Source of the DNA: Bacteroidota bacterium
GTDB taxonomy: Bacteria; Bacteroidota; Bacteroidia; Chitinophagales; JADIYW01
DNA length: 44,492 bases
Assembly (NCBI GenBank): GCA_028288625.1
Contig: JAQBNI010000028.1
Span: 1 to 44,492 of the forward strand
Reading direction: 5' to 3'
In this document: positions 1-10,301 of the stretch, piece by piece
Layout: every line of letters starts with the position of its first letter
Numbering within the stretch: position 1 is the stretch's first letter
Made by a program: the position numbers and the translations under genes
The notes under the pieces: generated by a model
Seen by the model: only the letters and a program-made list of their open reading frames with translations
Database searches by the model: none
What the model was told of the DNA's origin: nothing

Positions 1-36
1 TGTCATGAGTCGTGAGTCGTAAGTCGTGAGTCGTAA
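1..36. repeat. word-like direct repeat (gtcgtgagtcgtaa type)
   Basis: Tandem copies of the near-identical words agtcgtgagtcgtaag run across the 3' end and stop codon of the ThiE-like gene. Related words recur at 19150-19320. Confidence 0.8.
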
Positions 37-659
37 GAGATAATTGTTTTAAATTTCTCAATTGAAATTTCCGGATTCTTCCACAGCGCACCTAATAATC
101 CAAATCCATCAAAATGCATTTTTTTTATTTTTTCTATTTTATCTATATCCATACCGCCAACTGAGAATAATGTTGAATGTTGGATGTTGAATGTTGAATG
201 AGATCTTATTTCGTAAATCGTATTTCGTAAATTGTCATAGTTCCATTTTTTTTGATGTTCAGCTTTTGAAATACTTTTAAAAACCGGACTTACAATAATG
301 TGTTTAAATTTTCCTGCGTATCTTTTTATCTCTTCTTCAGAATGCGCAGAGACAGAAGAAATTTTATTATTCGCATGAAGCCATTCCAGGATCTTATCAT
401 TGTACTTTTCGTTTTTCTGCATGGCTTCTCTAGTAAAATGATAACCTTCCAGTTCAAACTCTTTTGTGATAATTAAGGATGTACTGATCATCTTCGGATA
501 ATACTTCGGGTCAAATTTTTCCATGTAATCTACCAAAGAAAAATCATCGAGATGAGGCTTGCGAATATGTAAATGACAGGCGCCGAGATCCAACAGCTGA
601 GAAATAATTTCTACTTCATCTGGTATTTCAATTTCCGGCGTATAAATAATGATCTTCAT
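3..659 (-). CDS. ThiE/TenI-like thiamine phosphate synthase family protein
   Basis: A TIM-barrel protein of the ThiE/TenI family, which joins the hydroxymethylpyrimidine and thiazole halves of thiamine or acts in related steps. Visible family signatures are LHIRKP near residue 31, GYHFT, SAHSEEEI, VSPVFKSISK and the C-terminal GFGLLGALW. I chose the ATG at 659 (MKIIIYTPE) rather than an upstream GTG, because the barrel starts there and it lies one base after the stop of the DinB-like gene, suggesting co-transcription. Two stretches are odd. Residues FNIQHSTL come from an intragenic word-like repeat, and the last dozen residues (SRLTTHDS) plus the stop are encoded by another. The family call is good, but true ThiE activity rather than a TenI-like role is uncertain, and the gene is separate from thiS-thiC. 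Confidence 0.75.
   Translation of the reverse strand: MKIIIYTPEIEIPDEVEIISQLLDLGACHLHIRKPHLDDFSLVDYMEKFDPKYYPKMISTSLIITKEFELEGYHFTREAMQKNEKYNDKILEWLHANNKISSVSAHSEEEIKRYAGKFKHIIVSPVFKSISKAEHQKKWNYDNLRNTIYEIRSHSTFNIQHSTLFSVGGMDIDKIEKIKKMHFDGFGLLGALWKNPEISIEKFKTIISYDSRLTTHDS
170..235. repeat. word-like direct repeat inside a coding region
   Basis: Repeats of ttgaatgttggatgttgaat followed by tcgtaaatcgtatttcgtaa. They are in frame within the ThiE-like gene, where they encode the HSTFNIQHST stretch just before the conserved VGG. Confidence 0.75.
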
Positions 660-660
660 C

Positions 661-1167
661 TTATTCCTCCATCGCCATGCCGTACATTGCCCATTCTTCT
701 GCTGCAGGACCGTAAACACCCGGAACTACTAATCCTGCTAAACGCATCAGTACGGTGAGTTGACCACGATGATGGACCTCGTGTTTCAGTAAAATGGAAA
801 GCGTAGTTGCAATTGTCCAGTCCTGTCCGTACATATTTCGCTTTTCCTGCAAAGTGGCATCCGTCCATTTTGATTCTATCTCGGAAAATAAAGTAGCTAC
901 CGCATCTTCATATGCCTTCACAATCTGTTCCGTAGTGACGGATTGATCTTCAGCCGGATTTTTTGTATTCCACGGAATAGACAAGCCTGTCTTTTCCATC
1001 ATTTCAGAAACGGTATGCGCGATGTGATATGACAGTCTTCCTATGGAGCGTACTTTTCCATCTACGGTTTTATACAAACTTTCCGTTGTGAGCAATTTCA
1101 GCAATTTCAATGTCGACTGACTTTCCATTTTGTATTCATCAGTGAATTCTTTTAGCGTGTGGTACAT
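661..1167 (-). CDS. DinB-fold family protein
   Basis: A 168-residue four-helix protein of the DinB/YfiT-like superfamily, whose members usually hold a divalent metal through three histidines and often act as thiol-dependent transferases. The candidate metal ligands are visible: the histidines of SYHIAH near residue 50 and of KHEVHHRGQL near residue 130. The second motif, with its HHRGQL, is typical of the family. The ATG at 1167 gives a normal length. The downstream ThiE-like gene starts one base after this stop, so the two probably share a transcript. It is divergent from the membrane protein at 1220 across about 50 bases, which must hold both promoters. The substrate cannot be told from sequence. 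Confidence 0.8.
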   Translation of the reverse strand: MYHTLKEFTDEYKMESQSTLKLLKLLTTESLYKTVDGKVRSIGRLSYHIAHTVSEMMEKTGLSIPWNTKNPAEDQSVTTEQIVKAYEDAVATLFSEIESKWTDATLQEKRNMYGQDWTIATTLSILLKHEVHHRGQLTVLMRLAGLVVPGVYGPAAEEWAMYGMAMEE

Positions 1168-1219
1168 GTTTTTTGATTTTAATGTAAGATATTGGTTTTT
1201 TGATTTCTTTTATACCGTG

Positions 1220-2542
1220 ATGTCCAATAAAAAAATATTTTTTAATGATCGTTTTGCTTTGCTTTTTTGCTTTGCCGGTTTTATACTTTGCTACATCGCA
1301 TATCATCCCGGGTTTATGTTCATCGACAGCTTTGAACAATATCAGCAAGTGATTACACAAAAATATGACGATTGGCATCCACCGGTTATGGCAGGATGGT
1401 GGAGTATTCTAAACTACATGCACAAAGGTCCCGCCCTCATGCTTGCTTACCAGCTGGCGTGTTTGTGGATCAGCATTTTTCTTTTCTTAAAATTGATCCA
1501 TAATGATGTTTGGAAGGTGATGATCGCACTGCTTGCACTTTCGCCGTTCGTGCAAAACTTTGCCGGCTTTATTGTGAAGGATACCCAAATGGCATTGAGC
1601 TGGCTGCTTGCATTTACTATACTTTTAAATTATTCGTACAGGAATAAAAAAATTCCAACAGCAATAGCGATTCTTGTATTCCTGCTCCTAACGTATGGAA
1701 GCTGGGTCCGGACAAATGCATTTCCGGGTGTACTGCCTCTTGCCTTATGGTTTATATTCCTGCTACTAAAAAACAAAAGGAACAGTATAAAAATTTCAGC
1801 AACTATTGTGACGCTGGTTTTTTTAGCGGCAGGACATTGGATACAAAATATCGTTTTTAATACCGATGCAACATACCCTGAATACAAGCTTTACATGGAA
1901 GACATCACCGGCATTTATAAAAAGACCGGCGAAAACTTTTATCCGGAAGTTATTACAAGGCATAAAGATTTTGATATCGGGATGATGAAAAAACATTACA
2001 CGCCTGCAACGTTTGATGATGAATGGGAAAGTGATCCGCTGATCAGGGTGCCGGAAGGTACGGATTCAACTTCGCCGTCTGCGGGATTAGCGTGGAAGAA
2101 AGCAGTACGTGCGCATCCTTTTATTTATTTACAAAACAGGCTGGAAGGATTTATCTATTATTTAAGGATCAAAAACAGGACCGATTATTATTCTGTTTCG
2201 TATCCGCGCATAGATAAAAATCCGTGGGGATTTAGATTTCACGAAAACATCATTTCAAAAATATTTATTCGCCCTATCCGCTGGCAACATCATATGCCTT
2301 ACATGCGACCGTGGTTTTGGTTCTTTTTAAATATTGTATTGCTGTTTTTTATTTCAGGTATTCGCAACCTTGCTTTGCGGCAAGCCTTTGCAGCGCTGGT
2401 GTTTTCAGGATTATTCTACCAGGCATTAATGGTTTTTGTTTTTCCTGTGGATACGGACTTTAGATATTTTTACTGGAACTGTATTGCAGAGTCGCTGGCG
2501 ATTTGTTTGTGGGTGGGAGATAGAATGGAGAATAAGACGTGA
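1220..2542 (+). CDS. polytopic membrane protein, GT-C-like (DUF6020-like)
   Basis: A 440-residue integral membrane protein with roughly ten hydrophobic segments. After the first helix it carries HPGFMFIDSFEQYQQV followed by DDWHPP. This acidic/His loop pattern recalls DUF6020-type membrane proteins and GT-C glycosyltransferases, where such a first loop holds catalytic or metal-binding residues. A long soluble loop (about residues 215-320) lies between the helices. I chose the ATG at 1220 (MSNKKIFF) instead of the earlier alternative start at 1130, which would overlap the divergent DinB-like gene. It ends three bases before the DUF4238 gene, which runs towards it. Lipid-linked sugar transfer is only an inference. 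Confidence 0.6.
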   Translation: MSNKKIFFNDRFALLFCFAGFILCYIAYHPGFMFIDSFEQYQQVITQKYDDWHPPVMAGWWSILNYMHKGPALMLAYQLACLWISIFLFLKLIHNDVWKVMIALLALSPFVQNFAGFIVKDTQMALSWLLAFTILLNYSYRNKKIPTAIAILVFLLLTYGSWVRTNAFPGVLPLALWFIFLLLKNKRNSIKISATIVTLVFLAAGHWIQNIVFNTDATYPEYKLYMEDITGIYKKTGENFYPEVITRHKDFDIGMMKKHYTPATFDDEWESDPLIRVPEGTDSTSPSAGLAWKKAVRAHPFIYLQNRLEGFIYYLRIKNRTDYYSVSYPRIDKNPWGFRFHENIISKIFIRPIRWQHHMPYMRPWFWFFLNIVLLFFISGIRNLALRQAFAALVFSGLFYQALMVFVFPVDTDFRYFYWNCIAESLAICLWVGDRMENKT

Positions 2543-2545
2543 GAG

Positions 2546-3418
2546 TTAAGAATTAGTAACCTCTTTTATTAATCGTGTTTTTAAGTAATCAAACATACCT
2601 TCCTTTTTTTTTAAATTTCTATAAACATTGACAAAGCTTTCTAGATGTTGTTTACTAAATGAACCTATATATTTATCTGCTTGCTCTATTAATAATAGAT
2701 TTATTAATTTCGACTGTTCAACTGTTAAAGTATACTCTTTGTCTTTTAAACCTAAGTAGACTCTATATTTACTAATTGGGAATATCTTAATTGACTTAAG
2801 TAACTTTTCTGCAGTCAAAGGTATCATATCAAATATGATAGGATTATCTGAGATAAAATAAAAGGGTTCTTTAAAATCCAAAATCTTATAATGACCTGTT
2901 CCTTGGAGATTGATATCACTAGTTGTATCTTTTATAATTGAAAAAGCCAAAAATGATTTTTTCAATTTATCTATATCCTTATCCGATATTTGATTATTAA
3001 ATCCTCGCTCATCAACATTTAATAGGGTTTCAAGATGCTGAATCAGCCCTGTAGCATCTTCATTGACCTTAGCATTGTTAGGATATCTCCTCCAAAATAA
3101 AAACATAATAAAAACATCTAGAATACTAGTATTTTCCGTAGTTTCTATATCATCTACTAATTCTTCACGAATTTTTATAAAGTGGTTGGCAAAATAATTA
3201 TCATATTTGCTATACGCTTCTTCAAGTAGATCTAAACTTTGATTATTGATTGTAAAACTATTAATATCTTCCCCAAAAAATACGCTTTTTGGTGATCGTT
3301 TATTTTTCAAAATTTTATCTTGTTTTTTGTCATAGATCCAAAGCATATTATCACTATCATCAGTAAAACCCTTGATAAAAAATTTTGGTATATAATGATG
3401 TGTTTTTGAAATTGCCAT
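2546..3418 (-). CDS. DUF4238 domain-containing protein
   Basis: A 290-residue soluble protein starting with SKTHHYIPKFFIKGF, the hallmark N-terminus of DUF4238. Members of this family are of unknown biochemical role and appear sporadically in bacterial genomes. A second recognisable stretch is FYFISDNPI near residue 187, in the region where the family has a conserved SDNP motif. The gene is visibly AT-rich compared with the thiC gene next to it and forms a single-gene insertion between a membrane protein and the thiamine operon. A repeat copy sits just upstream at 3473-3501. A defence or toxin-like role is speculation based on patchy distribution. Confidence 0.75.
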   Translation of the reverse strand: MAISKTHHYIPKFFIKGFTDDSDNMLWIYDKKQDKILKNKRSPKSVFFGEDINSFTINNQSLDLLEEAYSKYDNYFANHFIKIREELVDDIETTENTSILDVFIMFLFWRRYPNNAKVNEDATGLIQHLETLLNVDERGFNNQISDKDIDKLKKSFLAFSIIKDTTSDINLQGTGHYKILDFKEPFYFISDNPIIFDMIPLTAEKLLKSIKIFPISKYRVYLGLKDKEYTLTVEQSKLINLLLIEQADKYIGSFSKQHLESFVNVYRNLKKKEGMFDYLKTRLIKEVTNS

Positions 3419-3472
3419 AATATTTGTAATAGTTAAGTTTCCTACTCTATTATTTTTTGTTCATTTTTTTTT

Positions 3473-3501
3473 AGTTCCTGAAACAAGTTCAGGATGACGG
3501 T
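3473..3501 (-). repeat. dispersed 29-bp repeat (GTCATCCTGAACTTG type), copy 1
   Basis: Read on the minus strand it begins ACCGTCATCCTGAACTTG and ends in TTCAGGA. A second copy in the opposite orientation lies at 29138-29166 and differs at only two or three positions. It can form a short hairpin (TCCTGAA/TTCAGGA). Confidence 0.75.
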
Positions 3502-3504
3502 AGA

Positions 3505-5489
<1,985 letters not shown>

Positions 5490-5693
5490 TTACCCCCCCG
5501 CTACAGCGCCGATGATAATGATCTTGTCTTCGTCATTCAAATTTATTTTATTCCATTCACTTTTGGGGATGATCTGTTCGTTCACAGCGACTGCGATCCC
5601 GGAAGTATCTTCCATCTGTAGTTCTGCAATTGCAGATTGAAGCGAAGAGTTTTCCTCGAAATTATATGACTGATTATTGATGATTACTTGCAT
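5490..5693 (-). CDS. thiS: sulfur carrier protein ThiS
   Basis: A 67-residue beta-grasp protein ending in AVAGG, the diglycine tail that is adenylated and thiocarboxylated to donate sulfur to the thiazole ring. The N-terminus MQVIINNQSYNFEENSSL and the motif GIAVAVNEQIIPKSEW are typical of ThiS. The ATG at 5693 lies 44 bases after the predicted TPP riboswitch, and thiC follows, so this is the first gene of a thiamine-repressed operon. The adenylyltransferase ThiF and thiazole synthase ThiG are not in the window. Confidence 0.93.
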   Translation of the reverse strand: MQVIINNQSYNFEENSSLQSAIAELQMEDTSGIAVAVNEQIIPKSEWNKINLNDEDKIIIIGAVAGG

Positions 5694-5737
5694 CGTTTTT
5701 TTTGTTATGAATTAAGACCCGGGAAATGTGAGAAATG

Positions 5738-5820
5738 TACTCGTTTCCTACGACAGGATCAACTGTATCAGGTTCAAAGGGTATTTCTCAGTCACGTTTT
5801 ATCGGGACACCCCCAGAGTA
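5738..5820 (-). promoter_or_regulatory. TPP (thiamine pyrophosphate) riboswitch
   Basis: Read on the minus strand this 83-base element shows the THI-box core in order: GGGGGTGTCC, CTGAGA, ACCCTTTGAACCTGAT and the closing GTAGGAAAC. The outer P1 helix pairs TACTC (5820-5816) with GAGTA (5742-5738). It lies in the leader of thiS-thiC. Binding of TPP is expected to lower expression. No strong intrinsic terminator follows it, so the output stage (translation or transcription) is not clear from sequence. Confidence 0.95.
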
Positions 5821-5823
5821 TGA

Positions 5824-5831
5824 TAAAATTA
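5824..5831 (-). promoter_or_regulatory. candidate -7 promoter box for thiS-thiC
   Basis: TAATTTTA, one mismatch from the Bacteroidota TAnnTTTG box, with a TTTG about 20 bases upstream. It would place the transcript start at the first bases of the riboswitch. Confidence 0.35.
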
Positions 5832-5894
5832 GAGATTATAAAATCAAAATTCAAAATTCTAAGCCATTATTAATATACATTGTATTTTTACATC

Positions 5895-6395
5895 GTGGAA
5901 GGAAAAATCAGGATCGCATTTATCACAGATATTGAGAAGATCATGGAGGTTGCCGATGCGACCTGGAAACAAACGTATGCCCCGATCATTTCAAAAGAGC
6001 AGATTGAATTTATGTATGAAAGATCATATAGCTATGATGCCTTGAAAGTGCAAATGCAAAACGGAACAACATTCCTGATATATGTGGAAGAGGATAAAAC
6101 CCTGGGCTTTGCCGCGTATCAATTTAAAGACGACAATATTATTTTCATTCCAAAAATTTATATAAAACCGGAGGAGCAGCGTAAGAATGTTGGGAAGAAA
6201 TTATTAAAGGAGATTGAAAAGATAGCTGCAAAAAATAATTGTCCTTATGTTGAATTAAACGTCAACAGAAAAAATAACGCCATCTATTTTTATAAAAAAA
6301 TGGGTTTTGAATTACATGAGAAAGTGGATATCGCTTACGGAAAATTTTGGCTGAATGATTATGTGTTGAGGAAGTCAATGGTCAATAGTCAATAG
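5895..6395 (+). CDS. GNAT family N-acetyltransferase
   Basis: An acetyl-CoA-dependent GNAT acetyltransferase of about 166 residues. The start pattern IRIAFITDIEKI matches the first strand and helix of the fold. IYIKPEEQRKNVGKKLL is the acetyl-CoA pyrophosphate loop, although the usual first glycine is Asn. LNVNRKNNAIYFYKKMGF is the strongly conserved C-terminal motif. There is no ATG near the fold start; GTG at 5895 fits best and TTG at 5880 is the alternative. The last residues (SMVNSQ) and stop come from a word-like repeat. The substrate is unknown. It is divergent from the thiamine riboswitch leader. Confidence 0.8.
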   Translation: MEGKIRIAFITDIEKIMEVADATWKQTYAPIISKEQIEFMYERSYSYDALKVQMQNGTTFLIYVEEDKTLGFAAYQFKDDNIIFIPKIYIKPEEQRKNVGKKLLKEIEKIAAKNNCPYVELNVNRKNNAIYFYKKMGFELHEKVDIAYGKFWLNDYVLRKSMVNSQ

Positions 6396-6505
6396 TCAAT
6401 GGTTAGATTTACTATGGTCTATCGACCATGGACCGTAGATTATAATTGAAAGACAATAGTTATCATTTGAAAACTGCGACCATCGTCTACGGACTATCGA
6501 CCTTC
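6377..6505. repeat. word-like and inverted repeats, gtcaatagtcaat type
   Basis: Direct copies of gtcaatagtcaatagtcaat run from inside the GNAT stop codon into the intergenic space. They are followed by inverted words such as ggtctatcgaccatgg and ctacggactatcgacc. This fills the gap between the GNAT and DoxX-like genes. Confidence 0.7.
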
Positions 6506-6507
6506 TA

Positions 6508-6873
6508 CTAATAGTTCCTCACACTCCACGCCCAGTAGATCAGCACAAACTGCAGTGGAATCCTCAGCACCAACACCCAGTATTTACCTTCTGCCATTTT
6601 CGGAGGATTGAATAAATGTGAGATATGGACCAGGAAGAAAGAGATCAGCATTGCAATAATTAAATAAGCCGAGATCATGCGGGTGGGCTTGAAAAATAAG
6701 CCGATACCGAGGACGATCTCTGCAATGCCGCTGACTTGGTTCAATAAAATATGCCATGGCAGAAATGCCGGCATGATGCTCAAATAAAACTTTGGCTTAA
6801 TAAAATGATTGACGCCTCCGCCGATATAAAAGAAAGCCATCGAATACAAGCTGATCTGTTGAAGTAAAGTCAT
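6508..6873 (-). CDS. DoxX-like small membrane protein
   Basis: A 121-residue protein with four hydrophobic helices. The sequence YIGGGVNHFIKPKFYLSIMP and the later ISGIAEIVLGIGL-like segment (SGIAEIVLGIGLFF) match DoxX/DoxD-like membrane proteins, a broad family with poorly defined redox-related roles. I chose ATG at 6873; a TTG two codons upstream is less likely. It lies 38 bases downstream of the 606-residue acyl-CoA dehydrogenase, possibly on the same transcript. Confidence 0.75.
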   Translation of the reverse strand: MTLLQQISLYSMAFFYIGGGVNHFIKPKFYLSIMPAFLPWHILLNQVSGIAEIVLGIGLFFKPTRMISAYLIIAMLISFFLVHISHLFNPPKMAEGKYWVLVLRIPLQFVLIYWAWSVRNY

Positions 6874-6911
6874 AACCAATTATTGAATTAGTAAATTGTA
6901 GAATTATAGAA

Positions 6912-8732
6912 TTAATCGATCAGCGTACTATCCATGTTCACTGTTACGCGGTTTGTACTTTTTAACCGCGTCAGTAACCCTTCTGCTTTCGGCAATTCAT
7001 ATTCAAAGAAATAATTACAGCACAGCAATTTCGTTTTCATAAACTCTTTATTTGCCGAGTCGTCATTAGCCGATTTATTATTGGCTATGTTTGCCATTTT
7101 CAGCCAGAGCCATCCTAAAACTAAGATTCCAAATAATTCAAGATATAAAGTAGCATCGGATAAATAGGCTTCAACGCCTTCTTTTTGTGCCACTCCCATC
7201 AAATGCATCGACAATTCCTGTAATTGCATTAACTTTTTTTCTAAAGATGAAGCATGCACTTTTGTATTTTCATTTTGCTTTGCGGAAGTAATATCCTTCA
7301 TCACTTCCTGCATTAAATACATGACCGCTTTTCCATTCTTCATCATCACTTTCCTGCCTAAAAGATCCAACCCATGCATTGCAGTCGTTCCTTCGTGGAT
7401 GGTATGAATTCTCGTCTCCCGGTAATATTGCTCCGCAATAAAATCTTTCGTGAATCCATAACCGCCAAAAATCTGTATAGCCGTACTTGTAGATAAATTG
7501 CTCATCTCCGCCGGATATGATTTTGCAACAGGCGTCAACAACTCGAGCAACAAATTATATCTTTCTTTTTCCTCTCCCTCACTCACACGCTCCATGTCCG
7601 CGTAATAACTGCATTGCAATTCCAGACACACCGAACCTTCCACAAATGTTTTTTGAAACAGCAACATGCGTTTCACATCTGCATGGTTAATGATCGGCAC
7701 CTGAGGCTTCTCCGGGGCTTTCTCAGCGATATTCCTTCCCTGCAATCTTTCATTTGCATATTTTAAGCTCGCATAATATGCAGCACTTGAAATGGAAGCC
7801 GCATGCAATCCAACAGAGATCCGCGCTTCGTTCATCATCTGGAACATGTACGACAACCCCTTATTTTCCTCGCCGACCAGCCAACCGAGGCAATTATCAT
7901 TTTCTCCAAAGATCAGGTGCGCAATAGGTGCGCCCTTGTAACCCATCTTATGATACACTCCTGCGCTGATCACATCGTTGTCTGTTAAACTGCCGTCATC
8001 GCTGATCCTTTCACGCGGCACAATAAACATGGAAATACCTTTTATTCCTGCAGGTGCGCCTTTCACTCTTGCCAATAATAAATGCACCACATTATCTACA
8101 ACGTCGCTGTCGCCGCACGAAATAAATATTTTTTGTCCGGATATTTTATAACTGCCGTCTTCCTGTTTTTCCGCAGTGGAAACCACATCGCTTAACGAGC
8201 TTCCCGCACCCGGTTCTGTGAGCGCCATTGTTCCCTGCCATTCACCGGCAAACATTTTCTGTAAATAAATATCGTGATATTTTTTATCGGCGAAACTTTC
8301 AATGAGATGCGCAGCGCCCATCGTTAAGCCTGCAAACACCACGCCTGAATAATTTGCAGCGGCTAAAATAAAGCTGCCTGCTGTTGCAATAGTAGAAGGC
8401 ATCTGCATACCTCCGACTTCCTTAGACGCGAGAATACTGATCCATCCATTCTCTCCGCTGATACGCATGATATCTTTATGTACAGGATGAACGCGTATTC
8501 TTCCGTCAATTAATTCCGGCTGTTTTCTATCCATCTCCACTAAATGCGGAAATAAATATTCCTTTGCAAACTGGTCGATGGAATTGAGATAAAGATCTAT
8601 AGTATCCTTGTCGTGCCCTGAAAAATATTCGTGTTCGGCGAGTTTCTCCGCATGCAGCACATCAAACAAAACGAAATTTACATGCTCGCGGTTATAAAAT
8701 TTATCTCCTAAGAAAACGCTGTTGTTGTTCAT
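6912..8732 (-). CDS. acyl-CoA dehydrogenase, 600-residue type
   Basis: An FAD enzyme oxidising an acyl-CoA to the enoyl-CoA in fatty-acid or related degradation. At 606 residues it is longer than classical 380-residue enzymes and matches the group with an extra C-terminal domain. Visible motifs are the middle-domain MALTEPGAGSSLSDV, KIFISCGD, the helix MNEARISVGLHAASIS and FGGYGFTKDF. The conserved IHEGTTAMHG holds the glutamate expected to be the base. The ATG at 8732 overlaps the stop codon of the KAP NTPase gene by one base (TAATG), so its translation may be coupled. The acyl-chain preference is unknown. Likely soluble, passing electrons to ETF. Confidence 0.92.
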   Translation of the reverse strand: MNNNSVFLGDKFYNREHVNFVLFDVLHAEKLAEHEYFSGHDKDTIDLYLNSIDQFAKEYLFPHLVEMDRKQPELIDGRIRVHPVHKDIMRISGENGWISILASKEVGGMQMPSTIATAGSFILAAANYSGVVFAGLTMGAAHLIESFADKKYHDIYLQKMFAGEWQGTMALTEPGAGSSLSDVVSTAEKQEDGSYKISGQKIFISCGDSDVVDNVVHLLLARVKGAPAGIKGISMFIVPRERISDDGSLTDNDVISAGVYHKMGYKGAPIAHLIFGENDNCLGWLVGEENKGLSYMFQMMNEARISVGLHAASISSAAYYASLKYANERLQGRNIAEKAPEKPQVPIINHADVKRMLLFQKTFVEGSVCLELQCSYYADMERVSEGEEKERYNLLLELLTPVAKSYPAEMSNLSTSTAIQIFGGYGFTKDFIAEQYYRETRIHTIHEGTTAMHGLDLLGRKVMMKNGKAVMYLMQEVMKDITSAKQNENTKVHASSLEKKLMQLQELSMHLMGVAQKEGVEAYLSDATLYLELFGILVLGWLWLKMANIANNKSANDDSANKEFMKTKLLCCNYFFEYELPKAEGLLTRLKSTNRVTVNMDSTLID

Positions 8733-10228
8733 TATTTTAAATAATTTATTTGTTCTAAGATTTTAACAGCTTTAATATATAACATATATAGGTCTGCATG
8801 GGAAAAGCCTTCCCCATTGTCAGTAATTATTTTACGTATATCTCCTGAATAATACCAATTCCCCATCTTTTTACCAACAAAATTAAATGCAATAGTAAAG
8901 CCTAACTCTGCATTTCTGTAGTCAATTTCTTTTTTATAATCTATATGAAATTTGTGTTGTTCCCAAAGTAATAAAGGCAACAAAATTGTAAGTTCTATTT
9001 CAAAGCGATCTTCACCCAGTAATCCCTTTTCTACAGAATAACAATTTTCAAGTACTTCAATTAATTTTTGTTTATCACCAAAAACTTCAATTAAAATGTC
9101 AATCAAAGTAATACCTAATAATTCATGATTGTTAATCTCCTTTGAAGAAGGAAAATATACTATCCTGTTGTATAGTTCAATACTGGATTGTTTATAATAT
9201 TTTAATAACTCTCTTAAGTTAATTTGATTATACTCAATCATTTTAAATAAAAGAGACACAAGAGATGTATTTACTTCCGCTGCTATTGGAATATCATGTC
9301 CTTCAAATGTTTTTTTCAACTTAATATTTGTCCAAATCCGATAAGTTATTAGGTTTCTTAAAACTGGAGTGATGTCATAATTAAATATTTTTTTGCTATA
9401 AAATTTATCTATATATCCATTAAAGTCTACATCAGCGCCATAATTGTTCTTAAATATATTTCTAATATTATCAATATCACATACAAAAATTACTTTATCA
9501 AACCCAAATTTATTTTTCCTTTCATATTTATCATTATCAAAGTGCGCTGCGAAAACATTAAAAAGTCTAAATATATGGTGTGGATCAATTCTATCTAAAT
9601 CATCAATTATTAATATATTTTCATGTCCGTCTACTTTAATTTCCGATAATTTATTTCTGATTAGTTGTGTAATTATTCCATCTTCATATATAGAACCTTC
9701 TTGACTGATATGTTCATCATAAAATTTAGAAATTTCATCAGCTTCTCCTTTATTTGCATTTCTATAAAAGTCAATTAGATCTTTTTGAATATCATTAAAT
9801 TTTTTATAGCCTTCATCAATTTCTTTTCCAACTTTTGGTAAAAAGGACAAAAGAGACATAATAAATTTGGGGAAATGAAACCATAAGTAATATTTTGATG
9901 TAGTCAAAAAGGAAAAATCATTTTTTTCTAGTGTAATAATTTTATTTTCTATTAATTCGTAAAGAATGTCAAATTTTATATACTTAAATATATCTTCATT
10001 AGTAGCTACCGAATAATTAACCGGGTATAAATGGACTACATTATATCTCTTCTTTTTAAAGTTCTTAACTTGTGTTTCTTCTTTAAAATAATGTTTTATA
10101 AATGTAGTCTTCCCAATACCATAAATCCCGGAAAAAATTATTCGGTCATTTCCCTTTAATTGGAAATGTTCAGTAAATTCCTTCGCGGGAAGCTCAAAAA
10201 GCTCAGGTATCAATAAATCTTCTGACAT
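8732..10228 (-). CDS. KAP-family P-loop NTPase
   Basis: A 498-residue NTPase of the KAP type (STAND/AAA-related). Walker A is GIYGIGKT at residues 34-41. Walker B is ILIIDDLDRI at 205-214. A following FVCDIDNIRNIFKNNYG resembles the KAP stretch after Walker B. A hydrophobic segment around residues 112-133 lies between the Walker motifs, where KAP proteins often carry membrane helices. The gene is clearly more AT-rich than its neighbours and sits directly in front of an acyl-CoA dehydrogenase with a one-base overlap. KAP NTPases occur in bacterial defence islands and membrane-associated complexes; a defence role here is inference. No partner gene is adjacent. Confidence 0.8.
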   Translation of the reverse strand: MSEDLLIPELFELPAKEFTEHFQLKGNDRIIFSGIYGIGKTTFIKHYFKEETQVKNFKKKRYNVVHLYPVNYSVATNEDIFKYIKFDILYELIENKIITLEKNDFSFLTTSKYYLWFHFPKFIMSLLSFLPKVGKEIDEGYKKFNDIQKDLIDFYRNANKGEADEISKFYDEHISQEGSIYEDGIITQLIRNKLSEIKVDGHENILIIDDLDRIDPHHIFRLFNVFAAHFDNDKYERKNKFGFDKVIFVCDIDNIRNIFKNNYGADVDFNGYIDKFYSKKIFNYDITPVLRNLITYRIWTNIKLKKTFEGHDIPIAAEVNTSLVSLLFKMIEYNQINLRELLKYYKQSSIELYNRIVYFPSSKEINNHELLGITLIDILIEVFGDKQKLIEVLENCYSVEKGLLGEDRFEIELTILLPLLLWEQHKFHIDYKKEIDYRNAELGFTIAFNFVGKKMGNWYYSGDIRKIITDNGEGFSHADLYMLYIKAVKILEQINYLK

Positions 10229-10301
10229 AAGGTTTTATGAAAATAAGAAACTATTTCAAATTAAATGTCTACAAGAAGAGTGATTATTTAATTAGCAGGA
10301 T

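Noticed and set aside
1-36. CRISPR-like array in the word repeats
   Set aside because: Units are short, contiguous and without unique spacers; no cas genes are present.
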